From an uncultured Collinsella sp. (GTDB taxonomy: Bacteria > Actinomycetota > Coriobacteriia > Coriobacteriales > Coriobacteriaceae): a stretch of 59,785 nucleotides of DNA. The stretch lies in the NCBI GenBank assembly GCA_934654795.1, contig CAKUGT010000011.1, forward strand, positions 1 to 59,785. The letters are read 5' to 3'. Within the stretch, counting starts at the first letter, position 1. Every line of letters begins with the position of its first letter. The notes beneath the pieces are model-generated. The model ran no database searches. It was not told where the DNA came from and saw only the letters and a program-made list of their open reading frames with translations. The position numbers and the translations under genes were made by a program. Positions 43,825 to 52,363 of the stretch are shown here, piece after piece.

Positions 43825-44088
43825 ATGACTCGATCCGATAAACTCATCGCCCAGCTGCTTAGCTGTCCTTCAACGTATAGATTCGCTGACTTTCTTAAAG
43901 TTATGGCTTCATATGGCTTTGAAATGGACAGCAAAGGCAAGACATCCGGATCGCGCGTTCGCTTCTACAGGCCATCAGATGGCAGGATGTTCGTAATGCA
44001 CGCGCCTCATCCATCTGACGAATTGACAGCGGGGACCATTCGAAACATCGTTCGCTTTCTGCAAGATGTCGGAGGTAGTCATGAGTAA
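43825..44088 (+). CDS. hicA: HicA-like toxin
   Basis: 87 aa. Small double-stranded-RNA-binding-like fold of HicA mRNA endonucleases: STYRFADFLKVMASYGFE, GKTSGSRVRFYRPSD, then HAPHPSDELTAGTIRNIVRFLQDVG. The SGSRVRF segment has Arg where many HicA proteins have the catalytic His of GSHxxF; a His-rich MHAPHP follows. This variant subgroup is common, but activity is uncertain. Start supported by GAGACGGG. Confidence 0.85.
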   Translation: MTRSDKLIAQLLSCPSTYRFADFLKVMASYGFEMDSKGKTSGSRVRFYRPSDGRMFVMHAPHPSDELTAGTIRNIVRFLQDVGGSHE

Positions 44089-44410
44089 CGTTTTGGCATA
44101 CAAGGGTTATTTCGCCCCGGTCGAGTTCGATGCCGAACAGCATGTGCTAACAGGTATGGTCGCCGGCATTAGGGACGCAATCGTATTTGAAGGCTCCACG
44201 GCTGAAGAAGTGGAGCAATGCTTCCACGACGCCGTCGACGATTACCTTGAGTTTTGCGCCGAGAAGGGCAAGGAACCCGAGCGGGCTTTTAAGGGCTCGT
44301 TCAACGTAAGAACGGGCTCTGAGCTCCACAAGCAAGCAGCGCTGGCGGCGGCAAAGAAGGGTGAGTCACTCAATAAGTTTGTGACTGAAGCGATCGCTGC
44401 GGCGCTGTGA
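44081..44410 (+). CDS. hicB: HicB-like antitoxin
   Basis: 109 aa. N-terminal HicB fold (YKGYFAPVEFDAEQHVLTGMVAGIRDAIVFEGSTAEEVEQCFHDAVDDYLEFC, in parts) and a C-terminal ribbon-helix-helix (GSFNVRTGSELHKQAALAAAKKGESLNKFVTEAI) that should bind the palindrome upstream. ATG at 44081 overlaps the hicA end by 8 bases with GGAGGTAG before it. Confidence 0.88.
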   Translation: MSNVLAYKGYFAPVEFDAEQHVLTGMVAGIRDAIVFEGSTAEEVEQCFHDAVDDYLEFCAEKGKEPERAFKGSFNVRTGSELHKQAALAAAKKGESLNKFVTEAIAAAL

Positions 44411-44422
44411 AGCCAACGTCGA

Positions 44423-44466
44423 GTCGAAGCCGCCACAAAGGGCGCCTTTGCGGCGGCTTCGACGTT
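44423..44466 (+). terminator. Terminator of hicAB
   Basis: GTCGAAGCCGCC pairs perfectly with GGCGGCTTCGAC over a 17-base loop, followed by GTTTG. T run short. Confidence 0.65.
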
Positions 44467-44476
44467 TGCCCAGATA

Positions 44477-44515
44477 AAACCTGCCAAAATAAACCTGTCC
44501 CTTTTTGGTAGGTTT
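44477..44515. repeat. REP-like hairpin before the folate gene
   Basis: AAACCTGCCAAAA pairs with TTTTGGTAGGTTT around AAACCTGTCCC. The CCTGTCCC word is shared with 43691-43725. Confidence 0.55.
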
Positions 44516-44531
44516 GGGAGAGGGGGCTAGG

Positions 44532-45128
44532 ATGGACAAGGCTGAGTTGCGGCGGGCGGTGATTGCTCGGCGCGATGCTCTTGATTTGGACTTGCAGGCG
44601 GCGAAGTCTGCTGATATCTGTGCGCGGCTGGTTGAGCTGTTGGATCGCTCGGATGCCGCGGCACCGCACACCGTTGCCGTCTATGCCGCGATGGGTTCCG
44701 AAGTCAACCCAGCCGCGTTTGCCGCAGCTGCCGCCAAACGTGGCTGGCGCGTGGCCTATCCGTGCATGCTCTCGGCAACAGACGCCGCAGCTTGTGGCCA
44801 GCGCATGTGTATGCGGGCAGTTGCCGCCGACGATGCATCCGCGGCACCGTTTATCGCCCACCCCACGCGGGCCTTCGCGGCCACGGACATCGACAGCAGC
44901 CGCTTCCCTATCGTGCCTGCCGACGCTCTCGACATGATCGTCGTGCCGCTCGCAGCCTTCGACCGCGCCGGCGCGCGCCTGGGCTACGGCGGCGGCTGCT
45001 ATGACCGCTACCTGCCCATGCTCTCGCCCGAATGCCAAATCATCGGCATCGCCTTTGACGAACAGCGCGTCGACCACATCCCCACCGATGCCCACGACCT
45101 GCCGCTGCCCAACATCATCAGCGCCTGA
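44532..45128 (+). CDS. 5-formyltetrahydrofolate cyclo-ligase
   Basis: 198 aa. Turns 5-formyl-THF to 5,10-methenyl-THF with ATP. Family marks: KAELRRAVIARRDAL at the start, a substrate loop around VPLAAFD and the closing motif LGYGGGCYDRYLP, then GIAFDEQRVDHIPTDAHDLPL. The ATG follows GAGGGGGCTAGG. Alone in its unit. Confidence 0.93.
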   Translation: MDKAELRRAVIARRDALDLDLQAAKSADICARLVELLDRSDAAAPHTVAVYAAMGSEVNPAAFAAAAAKRGWRVAYPCMLSATDAAACGQRMCMRAVAADDASAAPFIAHPTRAFAATDIDSSRFPIVPADALDMIVVPLAAFDRAGARLGYGGGCYDRYLPMLSPECQIIGIAFDEQRVDHIPTDAHDLPLPNIISA

Positions 45129-45170
45129 TCGCCGCCACATCAGCCACGGCTACAGCAGCACCATCGCAGT

Positions 45171-46097
45171 CTAGTGCTCCTCGCCGGCGCGGGCCAGGTC
45201 GTAGGGCGTGGTCTGGTAGACGTAGTAGTTGAGCCAGTTGGTGTAGAGCAGCTGGGCCTGACTGCGCCAGACGTTGCGCGGCTCGGCCGTGGGGTCGTCG
45301 TTTGGGAAGTAATGCGCCGGCACCTCCGGGTTGAGCCCGCGCTTCACGTCGCGCTCGTACTCCAGACGCAGCGTGTCGGTGTCGTACTCGGGATGGCCAA
45401 AGACAAAGAAGCGGCGGCTGTCGGTCGACTTGACGATATACAGGCCCACCTCGTCGGACACGGCCACGACCTCGAGCTGCGGCTCGGCTTCCACGTCCTC
45501 GCGGAGCACGTCGGTATTGCGCGAGTGCACGGCATAGAAGCGGTCGTCAAAGCCGCGGACCAGCGGGCTTTGCGGCTTCACCAGATGATGCTCAAACACG
45601 CCGCTCGCCTTAGCCGGCAAATCGTACTTCTGAATACCGTAATGGTGATACAGGCCCGCCTGCGCGCCCCAGCAAATGTGCAGCGTGGAGTGCACGTGCG
45701 TGGTGGACCAGTCCATGATCTGGCAGAGCTCGGGCCAGTAGTCGACCTCCTCGAACGGCATCTGCTCCACGGGCGCGCCCGTGATAATCAGGCCGTCGTA
45801 GTGGATGTCGCGGATGTCGTCGAACGTGCGGTAGAACGTCTCCAGGTGACCGGCGCTCACGTGCGTGGCCTCGTGCGTCTTGGTGCGCAGCAGGTCAACC
45901 TCTACCTGCAGCGGCGTGTTGGAGAGCTTGCGCATGATCTGCGTCTCGGTGGCGATTTTGGTGGGCATGAGGTTGAGGATGAGCACGCGCAGCGGACGGA
46001 TGTCCTGGTGCAGTGCGCGGTACTCGGTCATGACAAAGATGTTCTCGCTCTCGAGCTGCGCAGCGGCAGGGAGGGCGTCGGGGATGCGAATGGGCAT
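45171..46097 (-). CDS. metAA: Homoserine O-acetyltransferase (MetA family)
   Basis: 308 aa, full length for MetA. Catalytic Cys 142 is in [10 protein letters not shown], and VFGHPEYD holds the catalytic His. Residue 111 is Glu ([16 protein letters not shown]); in this family Glu111 gives acetyl-CoA use and Gly111 succinyl-CoA, so an acetyl donor is predicted. It starts the methionine branch from homoserine. No S-adenosylmethionine riboswitch is seen in the 211 bases before the lactate dehydrogenase gene. Confidence 0.93.
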   Translation of the reverse strand: MPIRIPDALPAAAQLESENIFVMTEYRALHQDIRPLRVLILNLMPTKIATETQIMRKLSNTPLQVEVDLLRTKTHEATHVSAGHLETFYRTFDDIRDIHYDGLIITGAPVEQMPFEEVDYWPELCQIMDWSTTHVHSTLHICWGAQAGLYHHYGIQKYDLPAKASGVFEHHLVKPQSPLVRGFDDRFYAVHSRNTDVLREDVEAEPQLEVVAVSDEVGLYIVKSTDSRRFFVFGHPEYDTDTLRLEYERDVKRGLNPEVPAHYFPNDDPTAEPRNVWRSQAQLLYTNWLNYYVYQTTPYDLARAGEEH

Positions 46098-46200
46098 GGA
46101 TGCTCCTTACGAGTCAGTTGCAGTTATGGTACAACGAGCGGCCCCATCCGCGCGAGCACATCGCCCAGCGATGCCGTCAGCGGCCCAAATCACTCCAAAA

Positions 46201-46231
46201 GTAGAGATTAAGGCATGTCCCAAAATTCTAC
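46201..46231. repeat. REP-like hairpin, GGGACATGCC family
   Basis: GTAGAGATT and AATTCTAC pair around AAGGCATGTCCC. Read on the minus strand it is GTAGAATTTTGGGACATGCC, nearly the same as the hairpin at 43434. Confidence 0.6.
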
Positions 46232-46308
46232 GGCGCTTTAGCCTAGCAAAGTGGCAGCAGGACGCTACAATGGTTCGACGCGAAAAACTCGGCCGAAAGG
46301 ATACATAT

Positions 46309-47286
46309 ATGTACCAGACGCGTAAGATCGGTGTGGTCGGCCAGGGCCACGTAGGAGCACATGTCGCCAATAGCCTGCTCATGCAGGGCATTGCCGATGA
46401 GCTGTACCTGTGCGATATCAACGAGGCCAAGGTGACGTCCGAGGTCCAGGACCTGCGCGACTCCCTTTCGTTTGTCCCGTACAACACCAAGATCGTCAAC
46501 TGCTACGACCACTACGAGGAGCTGGCCTGCTGCGACGTCATCGTCAACGCCGCCGGCAAGGTCGCGCTTGCCGCTGGCAACCGCGACGGCGAGCTGTTCT
46601 TCACCACCGACGCCGCCCGCACCTTTGCCAAGCGCATCGTCGACGCCGGCTTCGACGGCATCTTCGTGAGCATCTCCAACCCCTGCGACGTCGTGTGCAC
46701 CGAGCTGTGGCACCTGACCGGCTACGACCCCAAGAAGATCATCGGCTCGGGCTGCGGTCTGGACTCCGCCCGTCTGCGTACCGAGATCTCCAAGAGGGTC
46801 GGCGTGAGCCCCAAGTCCATCGACGCCTACATGATCGGCGAGCACGGCTTTAGCCAGCTGGCCGCCTTTAAGGCAGCAACTATCGCCGGCAAGAGCCTCA
46901 ACGAGCTTCAGGCCGAGAACTCCGACAAGTACGCCTTCGACCACATGGAGGTCGAGGAGCTCGCGCGCAAGGGCGGCTATGTTACCTACCAGGGCAAGCA
47001 GTGCACCGAGTACGCCGTCGCCAACTCCGCCGCGCGCGTCTGCGCTGCCGTTCTGCACAACGAGCACGCCGTGCTTTCGGCATCTACGCTCATGACCGGC
47101 CAGTATGGCGAGGAGGGCATCTTCACCTCCCTGCCGTGCGTGATCGGTGCCGAGGGCGTCGAGGAGGTCTACACGCTCGACCTTTCCGAGCACGAGCTCG
47201 AGGGCTTCCACAAGAGCTGCCAGCACATCCGCGACAACATCGCCCAGCTCGACTGGTGGGATGCCGAGGCCTACGACGCAAAGTAG
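46309..47286 (+). CDS. ldh: L-lactate dehydrogenase (LDH/malate dehydrogenase family)
   Basis: 325 aa. NAD-binding GVVGQGHVGAHVAN, Asp at the end of strand 2 (LYLCDINEAK), active loop GNRDGE with Arg, SNPCDVV, GSGCGLDSARLR and catalytic His in IGEHGFSQ. It reduces pyruvate or a related 2-keto acid with NADH; 2-hydroxyisocaproate-type specificity cannot be excluded, as the active loop differs from classic LDH. GAAAGGA lies upstream. Strong codon bias suggests high expression. Confidence 0.88.
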   Translation: MYQTRKIGVVGQGHVGAHVANSLLMQGIADELYLCDINEAKVTSEVQDLRDSLSFVPYNTKIVNCYDHYEELACCDVIVNAAGKVALAAGNRDGELFFTTDAARTFAKRIVDAGFDGIFVSISNPCDVVCTELWHLTGYDPKKIIGSGCGLDSARLRTEISKRVGVSPKSIDAYMIGEHGFSQLAAFKAATIAGKSLNELQAENSDKYAFDHMEVEELARKGGYVTYQGKQCTEYAVANSAARVCAAVLHNEHAVLSASTLMTGQYGEEGIFTSLPCVIGAEGVEEVYTLDLSEHELEGFHKSCQHIRDNIAQLDWWDAEAYDAK

Positions 47287-47328
47287 GCCGCTGGCTGCTG
47301 CAACCTTGCGAATCTATGCGCGATACCA

Positions 47329-47370
47329 AGCGGGCCGCGCCGGAAATCCCCGGCGCGGCCCGCTTTTTTT
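47329..47370 (+). terminator. Terminator of the lactate dehydrogenase gene
   Basis: A perfect 15-bp stem AGCGGGCCGCGCCGG/CCGGCGCGGCCCGCT with a 6-base loop and seven T. Confidence 0.95.
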
Positions 47371-47419
47371 GACTCGCGCTGCGCCCTTGCGAATCGAAGG
47401 TGAATGGTTTTCCCGCTAC

Positions 47420-48388
47420 TTAGTACTGCTCGACGCCCATGTAGCGGCGGAACTCGGGGCTGTGGTCGAAGACCTTGCCGCGGGCGGCGCGCAGCTCGCA
47501 GCTCATCGCGTAGAAGAAGATCGGCTCCAGGAACGAACGCACGCTGGCGGGCACCTCGCCCACGCCGTACTCGAGCGCGTCGAGCACCATGATCGTGTCG
47601 GTGTGCGTGTTGAGGAACGCAAGCGCGCGCTCCTCCATGGGGCGGCACTCGCCGGCGCCGAGCTGCACAAAGTAGAACACGCCGGGCTCGGTGGCCTCGA
47701 AGGGGCCGTGGAAGTACTCACCGGAGTGGATGTAGCAGCAGTGCTGCCACTGCATCTCCATGAGCGAGCAGATGGCCATGGCATAGGTCTGGCTAAAGTT
47801 GGGGCCGGAACCCAGAATGTAGAAGAACTTGTGCTGCTGGCAGAGCTCGGCAAAGCGGGTACCCAGCTCGGCGTTGACCTTCTCGCGCGCAGCGGGCAGC
47901 AGCGCATCCATCTGCTTAAGCCCCTCGTACATGTCGGCGAGCGCCTCATAGCCCTCCTGCTGGTCGAGCAGCTCGGCGGCGATCAAGGCGCCGATGCCCT
48001 GCGGCACCTCGGCCTGCGACACGCCCTCGCCCCAAGGGTAGACCCAGGTAGTCCACTTGCCGCTGTCGATCTTGGAGCCCTCGCAGTCGGTCATGGCGAC
48101 GACCTCGGCGCCGGCTGCCAGCGCCATCTCGCAGCCGTCGACCACCTCCTGCGTGTTGCCGCTGTGGCTGCAGGCGATGACGAGCGACTTCGGCCCTAGG
48201 CTCTTGGGAGCCATCAGGCAGAACTCACGCGCGGTGTAGACCGTGGAGGTAAACGTGGTGGCCTCGCGCTTGAGCAGCTCGTTGGCAGGCATCAGGTCGA
48301 TCATCGAACCGCCGCAGGCGATCCAAAAGACATTCTCGACCTTGCCCTTGCGCTCGATTATTTCCTGAATCAGATCATGTGCGTTCAT
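47420..48388 (-). CDS. SIS-domain sugar-phosphate deglycase (FrlB-like), number 2
   Basis: 322 aa. WIACGGSMIDLMPANELL and IACSHSGNTQEVVDGC form the first sugar-phosphate site; ILGSGPNFSQTYAMAICSLMEMQW and HSGEYFHGPFEATEPG belong to the second domain with the catalytic Glu/His pair. Likely acts on a 6-phosphofructosamine. It has no PTS gene next to it and stands right after GntR number 2, from which it is separated by two direct-repeat operators. Confidence 0.85.
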   Translation of the reverse strand: MNAHDLIQEIIERKGKVENVFWIACGGSMIDLMPANELLKREATTFTSTVYTAREFCLMAPKSLGPKSLVIACSHSGNTQEVVDGCEMALAAGAEVVAMTDCEGSKIDSGKWTTWVYPWGEGVSQAEVPQGIGALIAAELLDQQEGYEALADMYEGLKQMDALLPAAREKVNAELGTRFAELCQQHKFFYILGSGPNFSQTYAMAICSLMEMQWQHCCYIHSGEYFHGPFEATEPGVFYFVQLGAGECRPMEERALAFLNTHTDTIMVLDALEYGVGEVPASVRSFLEPIFFYAMSCELRAARGKVFDHSPEFRRYMGVEQY

Positions 48389-48444
48389 GCTGATGCTCCT
48401 CCTTGTGTGGTGGCTTTTGGCGACGGCTGCTCGTACCTGCGGTC

Positions 48445-48523
48445 GTTCTATGTTGTCCTATTTATACCACGCGAGCTACCGCAGGTGAAGTCATTTCGGC
48501 AAATTTGTTCTATGTTGTTCTAT
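48445..48523. promoter_or_regulatory. Two direct-repeat operators between GntR 2 and deglycase 2
   Basis: GTTCTATGTTGTCCTAT (48445-48461) and GTTCTATGTTGTTCTAT (48507-48523) are each a direct repeat of GTTCTAT spaced by 3. The first is framed by ACCTGCGGT (48435-48443) and ACCGCAGGT (48478-48486). They are the probable sites of the adjacent GntR protein. Confidence 0.65.
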
Positions 48524-48532
48524 CTATGGACA

Positions 48533-49288
48533 TTAGATGTCGAAGACGTAGCGCGAGCCCACGATCTTTTGGCGCCCGAGCAGCAAGGGCCGCTCGTCCG
48601 CATCGGTAAAGTACGCCTCCATATAAAAGAGCGGCTCGCCGACCGGCACCTCCAGCAGCGGGGCCGCCTGAGCATCGGCAAGCGCAATCTCCACGGTGCA
48701 GGGGTCGGACTTGTGCGGCGCGCGGCCCGAATGCTCGGCAACGAGCGCAAAGATTGAGTTATCAGTGAGGTCCTCGGCGGCCAGCGTCTGCAGGTAGGGA
48801 TGGTCGGCGAGCACAAAGGCGTTGTTCTCGAGCATGACGGGGATGCCATCTGCCGTGCGTACGCGCTCGACCACGATAAGCTCGCAGCCGGGCTCCACGT
48901 CAAAAAACGCCGCATCCTCGTGCGTCGCCGCGACCACCGTGCGCGACACCAGACGCGCACCCGGCACCATGTCGTTGGCAGCGCAACCCTCAGTAAAGCT
49001 CTGGACGTCGCCCTTCTGGCGAATCTTGCGCTTGAGCTTGGGCGCACATACAAAGGTGCCCCTCCCCTGCTGACGGTTGAGATACCCCGCGCGCGATAGT
49101 TCCTCGATGGCACGGCGCACGGTGACGCGCCCCACGCCGTAGGACTTCGCGAGCTCCATCTCGGCAGGGATGCGCGAGCCGGCAGGGTACACGCCGCGGG
49201 CGATTTCACCCTTCAGGTCGTCCATAACCTGCTGGTACAGCGGCACGGCGGACACATCTGAGCTGCCGGTTTTATCGTCGAATGCCAT
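48533..49288 (-). CDS. GntR/HutC-family regulator (UTRA domain), number 2
   Basis: 251 aa. Winged helix at about 15-85 (LYQQVMDDLKGEIARGVYPAGSRIPAEMELAKSYGVGRVTVRRAIEELSRAGYLNRQ, in parts), UTRA domain after it, ending GRQKIVGSRYVFDI. Placed between recQ (2 bases away, so possibly co-transcribed) and deglycase 2, which it most likely controls through the GTTCTAT repeats. Confidence 0.9.
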   Translation of the reverse strand: MAFDDKTGSSDVSAVPLYQQVMDDLKGEIARGVYPAGSRIPAEMELAKSYGVGRVTVRRAIEELSRAGYLNRQQGRGTFVCAPKLKRKIRQKGDVQSFTEGCAANDMVPGARLVSRTVVAATHEDAAFFDVEPGCELIVVERVRTADGIPVMLENNAFVLADHPYLQTLAAEDLTDNSIFALVAEHSGRAPHKSDPCTVEIALADAQAAPLLEVPVGEPLFYMEAYFTDADERPLLLGRQKIVGSRYVFDI

Positions 49289-49290
49289 CG

Positions 49291-51273
49291 TTACGCTCCA
49301 TCCCGCGCATGCTCGGACTCAAACTCTTCAATCGCCGCCGTAAACTGCTCGCCAAAGGCGTCGGCCTTTTTCTCGCCAATGCCGTTGACCTGGATAAGCT
49401 CGTCGCGCGTCTGCGGGCGCAGGCGGCACAGGCCGCGCAGGGCCCTGTCGGAGAAGACCATGTACGGCGCCATCTCCAGCTCGGTCGAAATCTCCTTGCG
49501 CAGGGCGCGCAGGCGCTCGAACAGCTCGGCATCGTCGCCCACGCGAGGGCGCTGATCCATCTCGGCCTCCTCGCGCAGCAGATCCACCGCACGGCGGGCG
49601 CGGGCCGAGGCCTTGCGCTTGGACGCGCGACGCTTAACGGTAAAGGCGAACGCCTCGTCCTCGACCTCGCCAGCACGCGGGCCCAGCCCCACGACCGGGT
49701 ACTGCCCCTGCGAGGTGGCCAAATAACCGCGGCCGCACAGCTGCCCGATGATGTCCTTGATGCGCCCGACCGATTCGCTCGACAGCTCACCGTAGCCGCG
49801 GTCCTCGTCCAGATGCATCTGGCGAATGCGCTCGGTGTTGCCGCCGTGGAGCACGTCGGCGATGAGCGACTTGCCAAAGCGCATGGGGCGCGTGGCGACG
49901 TAGCGCACGGCGGCGCGGGCCATATCGGTGACGTCCTCGACCTCGAACTGCGTGAGGCAGTTGCTGCAGTTGCCGCAGCCCTCGGCCTCGTCCGTGGCGG
50001 CGCCACCCGCACCAGCTGCGGTCGCATGCTCGGCTGCGGCCTCGTCGCCAAAGTAGCGCAGCATGTATTCGCGCAGACAGCCGGTGGTATTGCAGTAGCC
50101 CTCCATCTGGCTGAGCAGACGATATCGATTCTGAAGCGCCCACGCACGCTGCTCGTCGTCGAGCGCCTCGTCGGCAGCATCGCCGCGGTCGATCAAAAAG
50201 CGACGCATGCGAAAATCGTTGCCGTTCCACAGCAGGTGGCAGCTGGCCGGGTCGCCATCGCGGCCGGCGCGGCCCGCCTCCTGGTAGTAGGCCTCGATGC
50301 TCTCGGGCACGTTGTTGTGGATCACGTAGCGCACGTTGGGCTTGTCGATACCCATGCCAAAGGCATTGGTGGCAACCATCACCTGAATATCGTCGTCGAT
50401 AAAGGCGCGCTGGCTTTGGCGACGGGCGTCGTTGCCCATACCGGCATGGTAGCGGCCAACGCGAATGCCGCTGGGACCCAGCGCCTCGGCAAGCTCACCT
50501 GCCAGCGCATCGACCGTCTTGCGGGTCGAGCAATACACGATGCCGCTCTCGCCCGAATGCGCGATCACATAGTCGCGCACCCACGCGGCCTTGGCCTTGT
50601 CGCCCATCTCCTCGCAGCCAAAGTAGAGGTTCTTGCGATCGAAGCCCGTCACCACCGTCGCAGGGTTTTGCAGGCCGAGCATCTGCTGAATGTCCGCGCG
50701 CACGCGCTCGGTCGCCGTAGCGGTAAAGGCCGCCACGATGGGGCGCTGCGGCAGGGAATCGATGAACTCGCGAATCTGAAGGTAGGCGGGGCGGAAATCC
50801 TGGCCCCATTGGCTTACGCAGTGGGCCTCGTCAATGGCCACGAGCGGCACGCCGATGCCGCCGTCCGCCGCGGCCTCCTGCGCAAAGGCTAAAAAGCGCG
50901 GCTCGAGCAGGCGCTCGGGCGCCACGTACATAAGCTGGTAGCGGCCCTCGCGTGCCCGCTTGAGCACGGTGTTTTGCTGGGCCGGAGTAAGGCTGGAGTT
51001 GAGATAGCTGGGGCGCGCACCCGCCGCGAGCAACGCACGGGTCTGGTCCTCCATAAGCGAGAGCAACGGACTCACCACAAAGGTGATGCCGGGCAGCATG
51101 AGCGCGGGCACCTGGTAGCAAATAGACTTGCCGGCGCCCGTGGGCATAACACCCAGCGCGTCGCAACCGGCAAGGATCGCATCGACCATGCGGTCCTGTC
51201 CCGGGCGAAACGAGGTGTAGCCAAAATAGGCGCCGAGCGTGTCGAGCGCCATCTGCTGCATGCTATCGGTCAT
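49291..51273 (-). CDS. recQ: ATP-dependent DNA helicase RecQ
   Basis: 660 aa. A 3'-5' DNA helicase in recombination and repair. Motif 0 FRPGQDRMVDAIL, Walker A PTGAGKSICYQ, DEAH box with the aromatic loop DEAHCVSQWGQDFRP, motif IV-VI (VMVATNAFGMGIDKPNVRYVIH, YYQEAGRAGRDG), the zinc knuckle (YCNTTGCLREYMLRYFG...CGNCSNC), an RQC winged helix and a C-terminal HRDC domain (LRALRKEISTELEMAPYMVFSD). All parts are complete. Confidence 0.96.
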   Translation of the reverse strand: MTDSMQQMALDTLGAYFGYTSFRPGQDRMVDAILAGCDALGVMPTGAGKSICYQVPALMLPGITFVVSPLLSLMEDQTRALLAAGARPSYLNSSLTPAQQNTVLKRAREGRYQLMYVAPERLLEPRFLAFAQEAAADGGIGVPLVAIDEAHCVSQWGQDFRPAYLQIREFIDSLPQRPIVAAFTATATERVRADIQQMLGLQNPATVVTGFDRKNLYFGCEEMGDKAKAAWVRDYVIAHSGESGIVYCSTRKTVDALAGELAEALGPSGIRVGRYHAGMGNDARRQSQRAFIDDDIQVMVATNAFGMGIDKPNVRYVIHNNVPESIEAYYQEAGRAGRDGDPASCHLLWNGNDFRMRRFLIDRGDAADEALDDEQRAWALQNRYRLLSQMEGYCNTTGCLREYMLRYFGDEAAAEHATAAGAGGAATDEAEGCGNCSNCLTQFEVEDVTDMARAAVRYVATRPMRFGKSLIADVLHGGNTERIRQMHLDEDRGYGELSSESVGRIKDIIGQLCGRGYLATSQGQYPVVGLGPRAGEVEDEAFAFTVKRRASKRKASARARRAVDLLREEAEMDQRPRVGDDAELFERLRALRKEISTELEMAPYMVFSDRALRGLCRLRPQTRDELIQVNGIGEKKADAFGEQFTAAIEEFESEHARDGA

Positions 51274-51400
51274 GGTTTCCTAACGTCCAAGTCATCTGCC
51301 GCCGATTATACGCCGCCACGCGGACCGGCGTCGCCCGGCTACCGGCCACGGGCGGCGCAATCCGAAAGGAACGAGCGTGGATTTTTGGACACTTTCCGGA

Positions 51401-51466
51401 TGAGCGTGGATAATCTCCCACTTTGGACCCGTCACCAAGCCAAAAATGGGAGATTATCCACGCTCA
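51401..51466. repeat. REP-like 20-bp perfect inverted repeat
   Basis: TGAGCGTGGATAATCTCCCA (51401-51420) and its exact mirror (51447-51466) close a 26-base loop. Just before it ACGAGCGTGGATTTTTGGAC (51371-51390) is the same as 35246-35265. The right flank (51471-51503) matches the end of the composite element at 26808. It lies between GntR 3 and recQ. Confidence 0.8.
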
Positions 51467-51539
51467 TTCTGCAGATTGCCGCTCTGGCGGGCTTGCAGCG
51501 TCGACCGGTCCGTCGTTCGTCAGAACGGCGGAACCAGCC

Positions 51540-52259
51540 CTACATGACCATGACGTAGCGCGATCCAACGTAGTACTGCTTACCCATCAGGACCGGTTCG
51601 CCATTGGGGCCGATAAAGCCGGCGCGCAGGTTGAGCAGCGGATCGTGCGGGGCAATACCCAACTCGACCGCCTGCTCGGCGTTAGCGCGAACCGCCTCAA
51701 CCGAACGATAGCCAACCGAGGCAATCGGAGTGCCGCCGACGCGCTCGACCTCGGCAAAAATCGACTTATCCTCAAGGTCTGCCGTCAATAGCTCGCGATA
51801 TTGATCAAACGGCACAAAGATGTTCTCCTCAAAGATGGGCTCGCCATCGGCGGTACGCACGCGCTTAATATGCAGCAGCAGCGCATCCTTCTGCAGGCCA
51901 AAAAACTCCATCTCGTTTTGACGCGCCGGGACAATCTGGCGATCGACCACATGCGCGCCGGCCTTCATGCCATTCGATGTGCACAGCTCGGTAAACGTCT
52001 GCAGCGCCGTGGCATGGAACTGGCGGTTGATGTGCGGCGTGGCAACAAACGTGCCGCGGCCCTGTTGCTTGACCAGGTAGCCGTCGGAACACAGCTCCTC
52101 GACGGCGCGGCGCACCGTAATGCGGCTTACCTCGTACTGCTCGGCAAGCTCAAGCTCAGACGGAATGCGCTCCTTGGGTGCATAAACACCCTTCTCGATC
52201 GAATCCTTAATCTCATCGTAAATCTGCTGGTAAAGCGGTGCATTTTTAGGTGCGGACAT
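51540..52259 (-). CDS. GntR/HutC-family regulator (UTRA domain), number 3
   Basis: 239 aa. Winged helix at about 8-78 (LYQQIYDEIKDSIEKGVYAPKERIPSELELAEQYEVSRITVRRAVEELCSDGYLVKQQGRGTFV, in parts) and UTRA domain (about 95-237, ending GKQYYVGSRYVMVM). Its own upstream region carries ACGT-N5-ACGT, also found before PTS operon 2 and the EamA gene at the right end, so it probably regulates itself and those genes. Confidence 0.9.
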   Translation of the reverse strand: MSAPKNAPLYQQIYDEIKDSIEKGVYAPKERIPSELELAEQYEVSRITVRRAVEELCSDGYLVKQQGRGTFVATPHINRQFHATALQTFTELCTSNGMKAGAHVVDRQIVPARQNEMEFFGLQKDALLLHIKRVRTADGEPIFEENIFVPFDQYRELLTADLEDKSIFAEVERVGGTPIASVGYRSVEAVRANAEQAVELGIAPHDPLLNLRAGFIGPNGEPVLMGKQYYVGSRYVMVM

Positions 52260-52296
52260 ATCTGGTCACTCTTATCAAAATAGCGAAATAACTAAT

Positions 52297-52309
52297 ACGT
52301 ATATAACGT
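52297..52309. promoter_or_regulatory. ACGT-N5-ACGT operator before GntR 3
   Basis: ACGT-ATATA-ACGT, 38 bases before the GntR 3 start, in an AT-rich control region. Same motif at 58267-58279 (exact) and 59540-59552 (one mismatch). Confidence 0.65.
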
Positions 52310-52363
52310 CTTTTTATATGTTACCTCAGTTTGATAAAACGATACACCACATACAGCAAATCC

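Noticed and set aside
46098..46308. SAM riboswitch before metA
   Set aside because: The 5' region has no K-turn/pseudoknot core or terminator; only a REP-like hairpin and the ldh promoter area.
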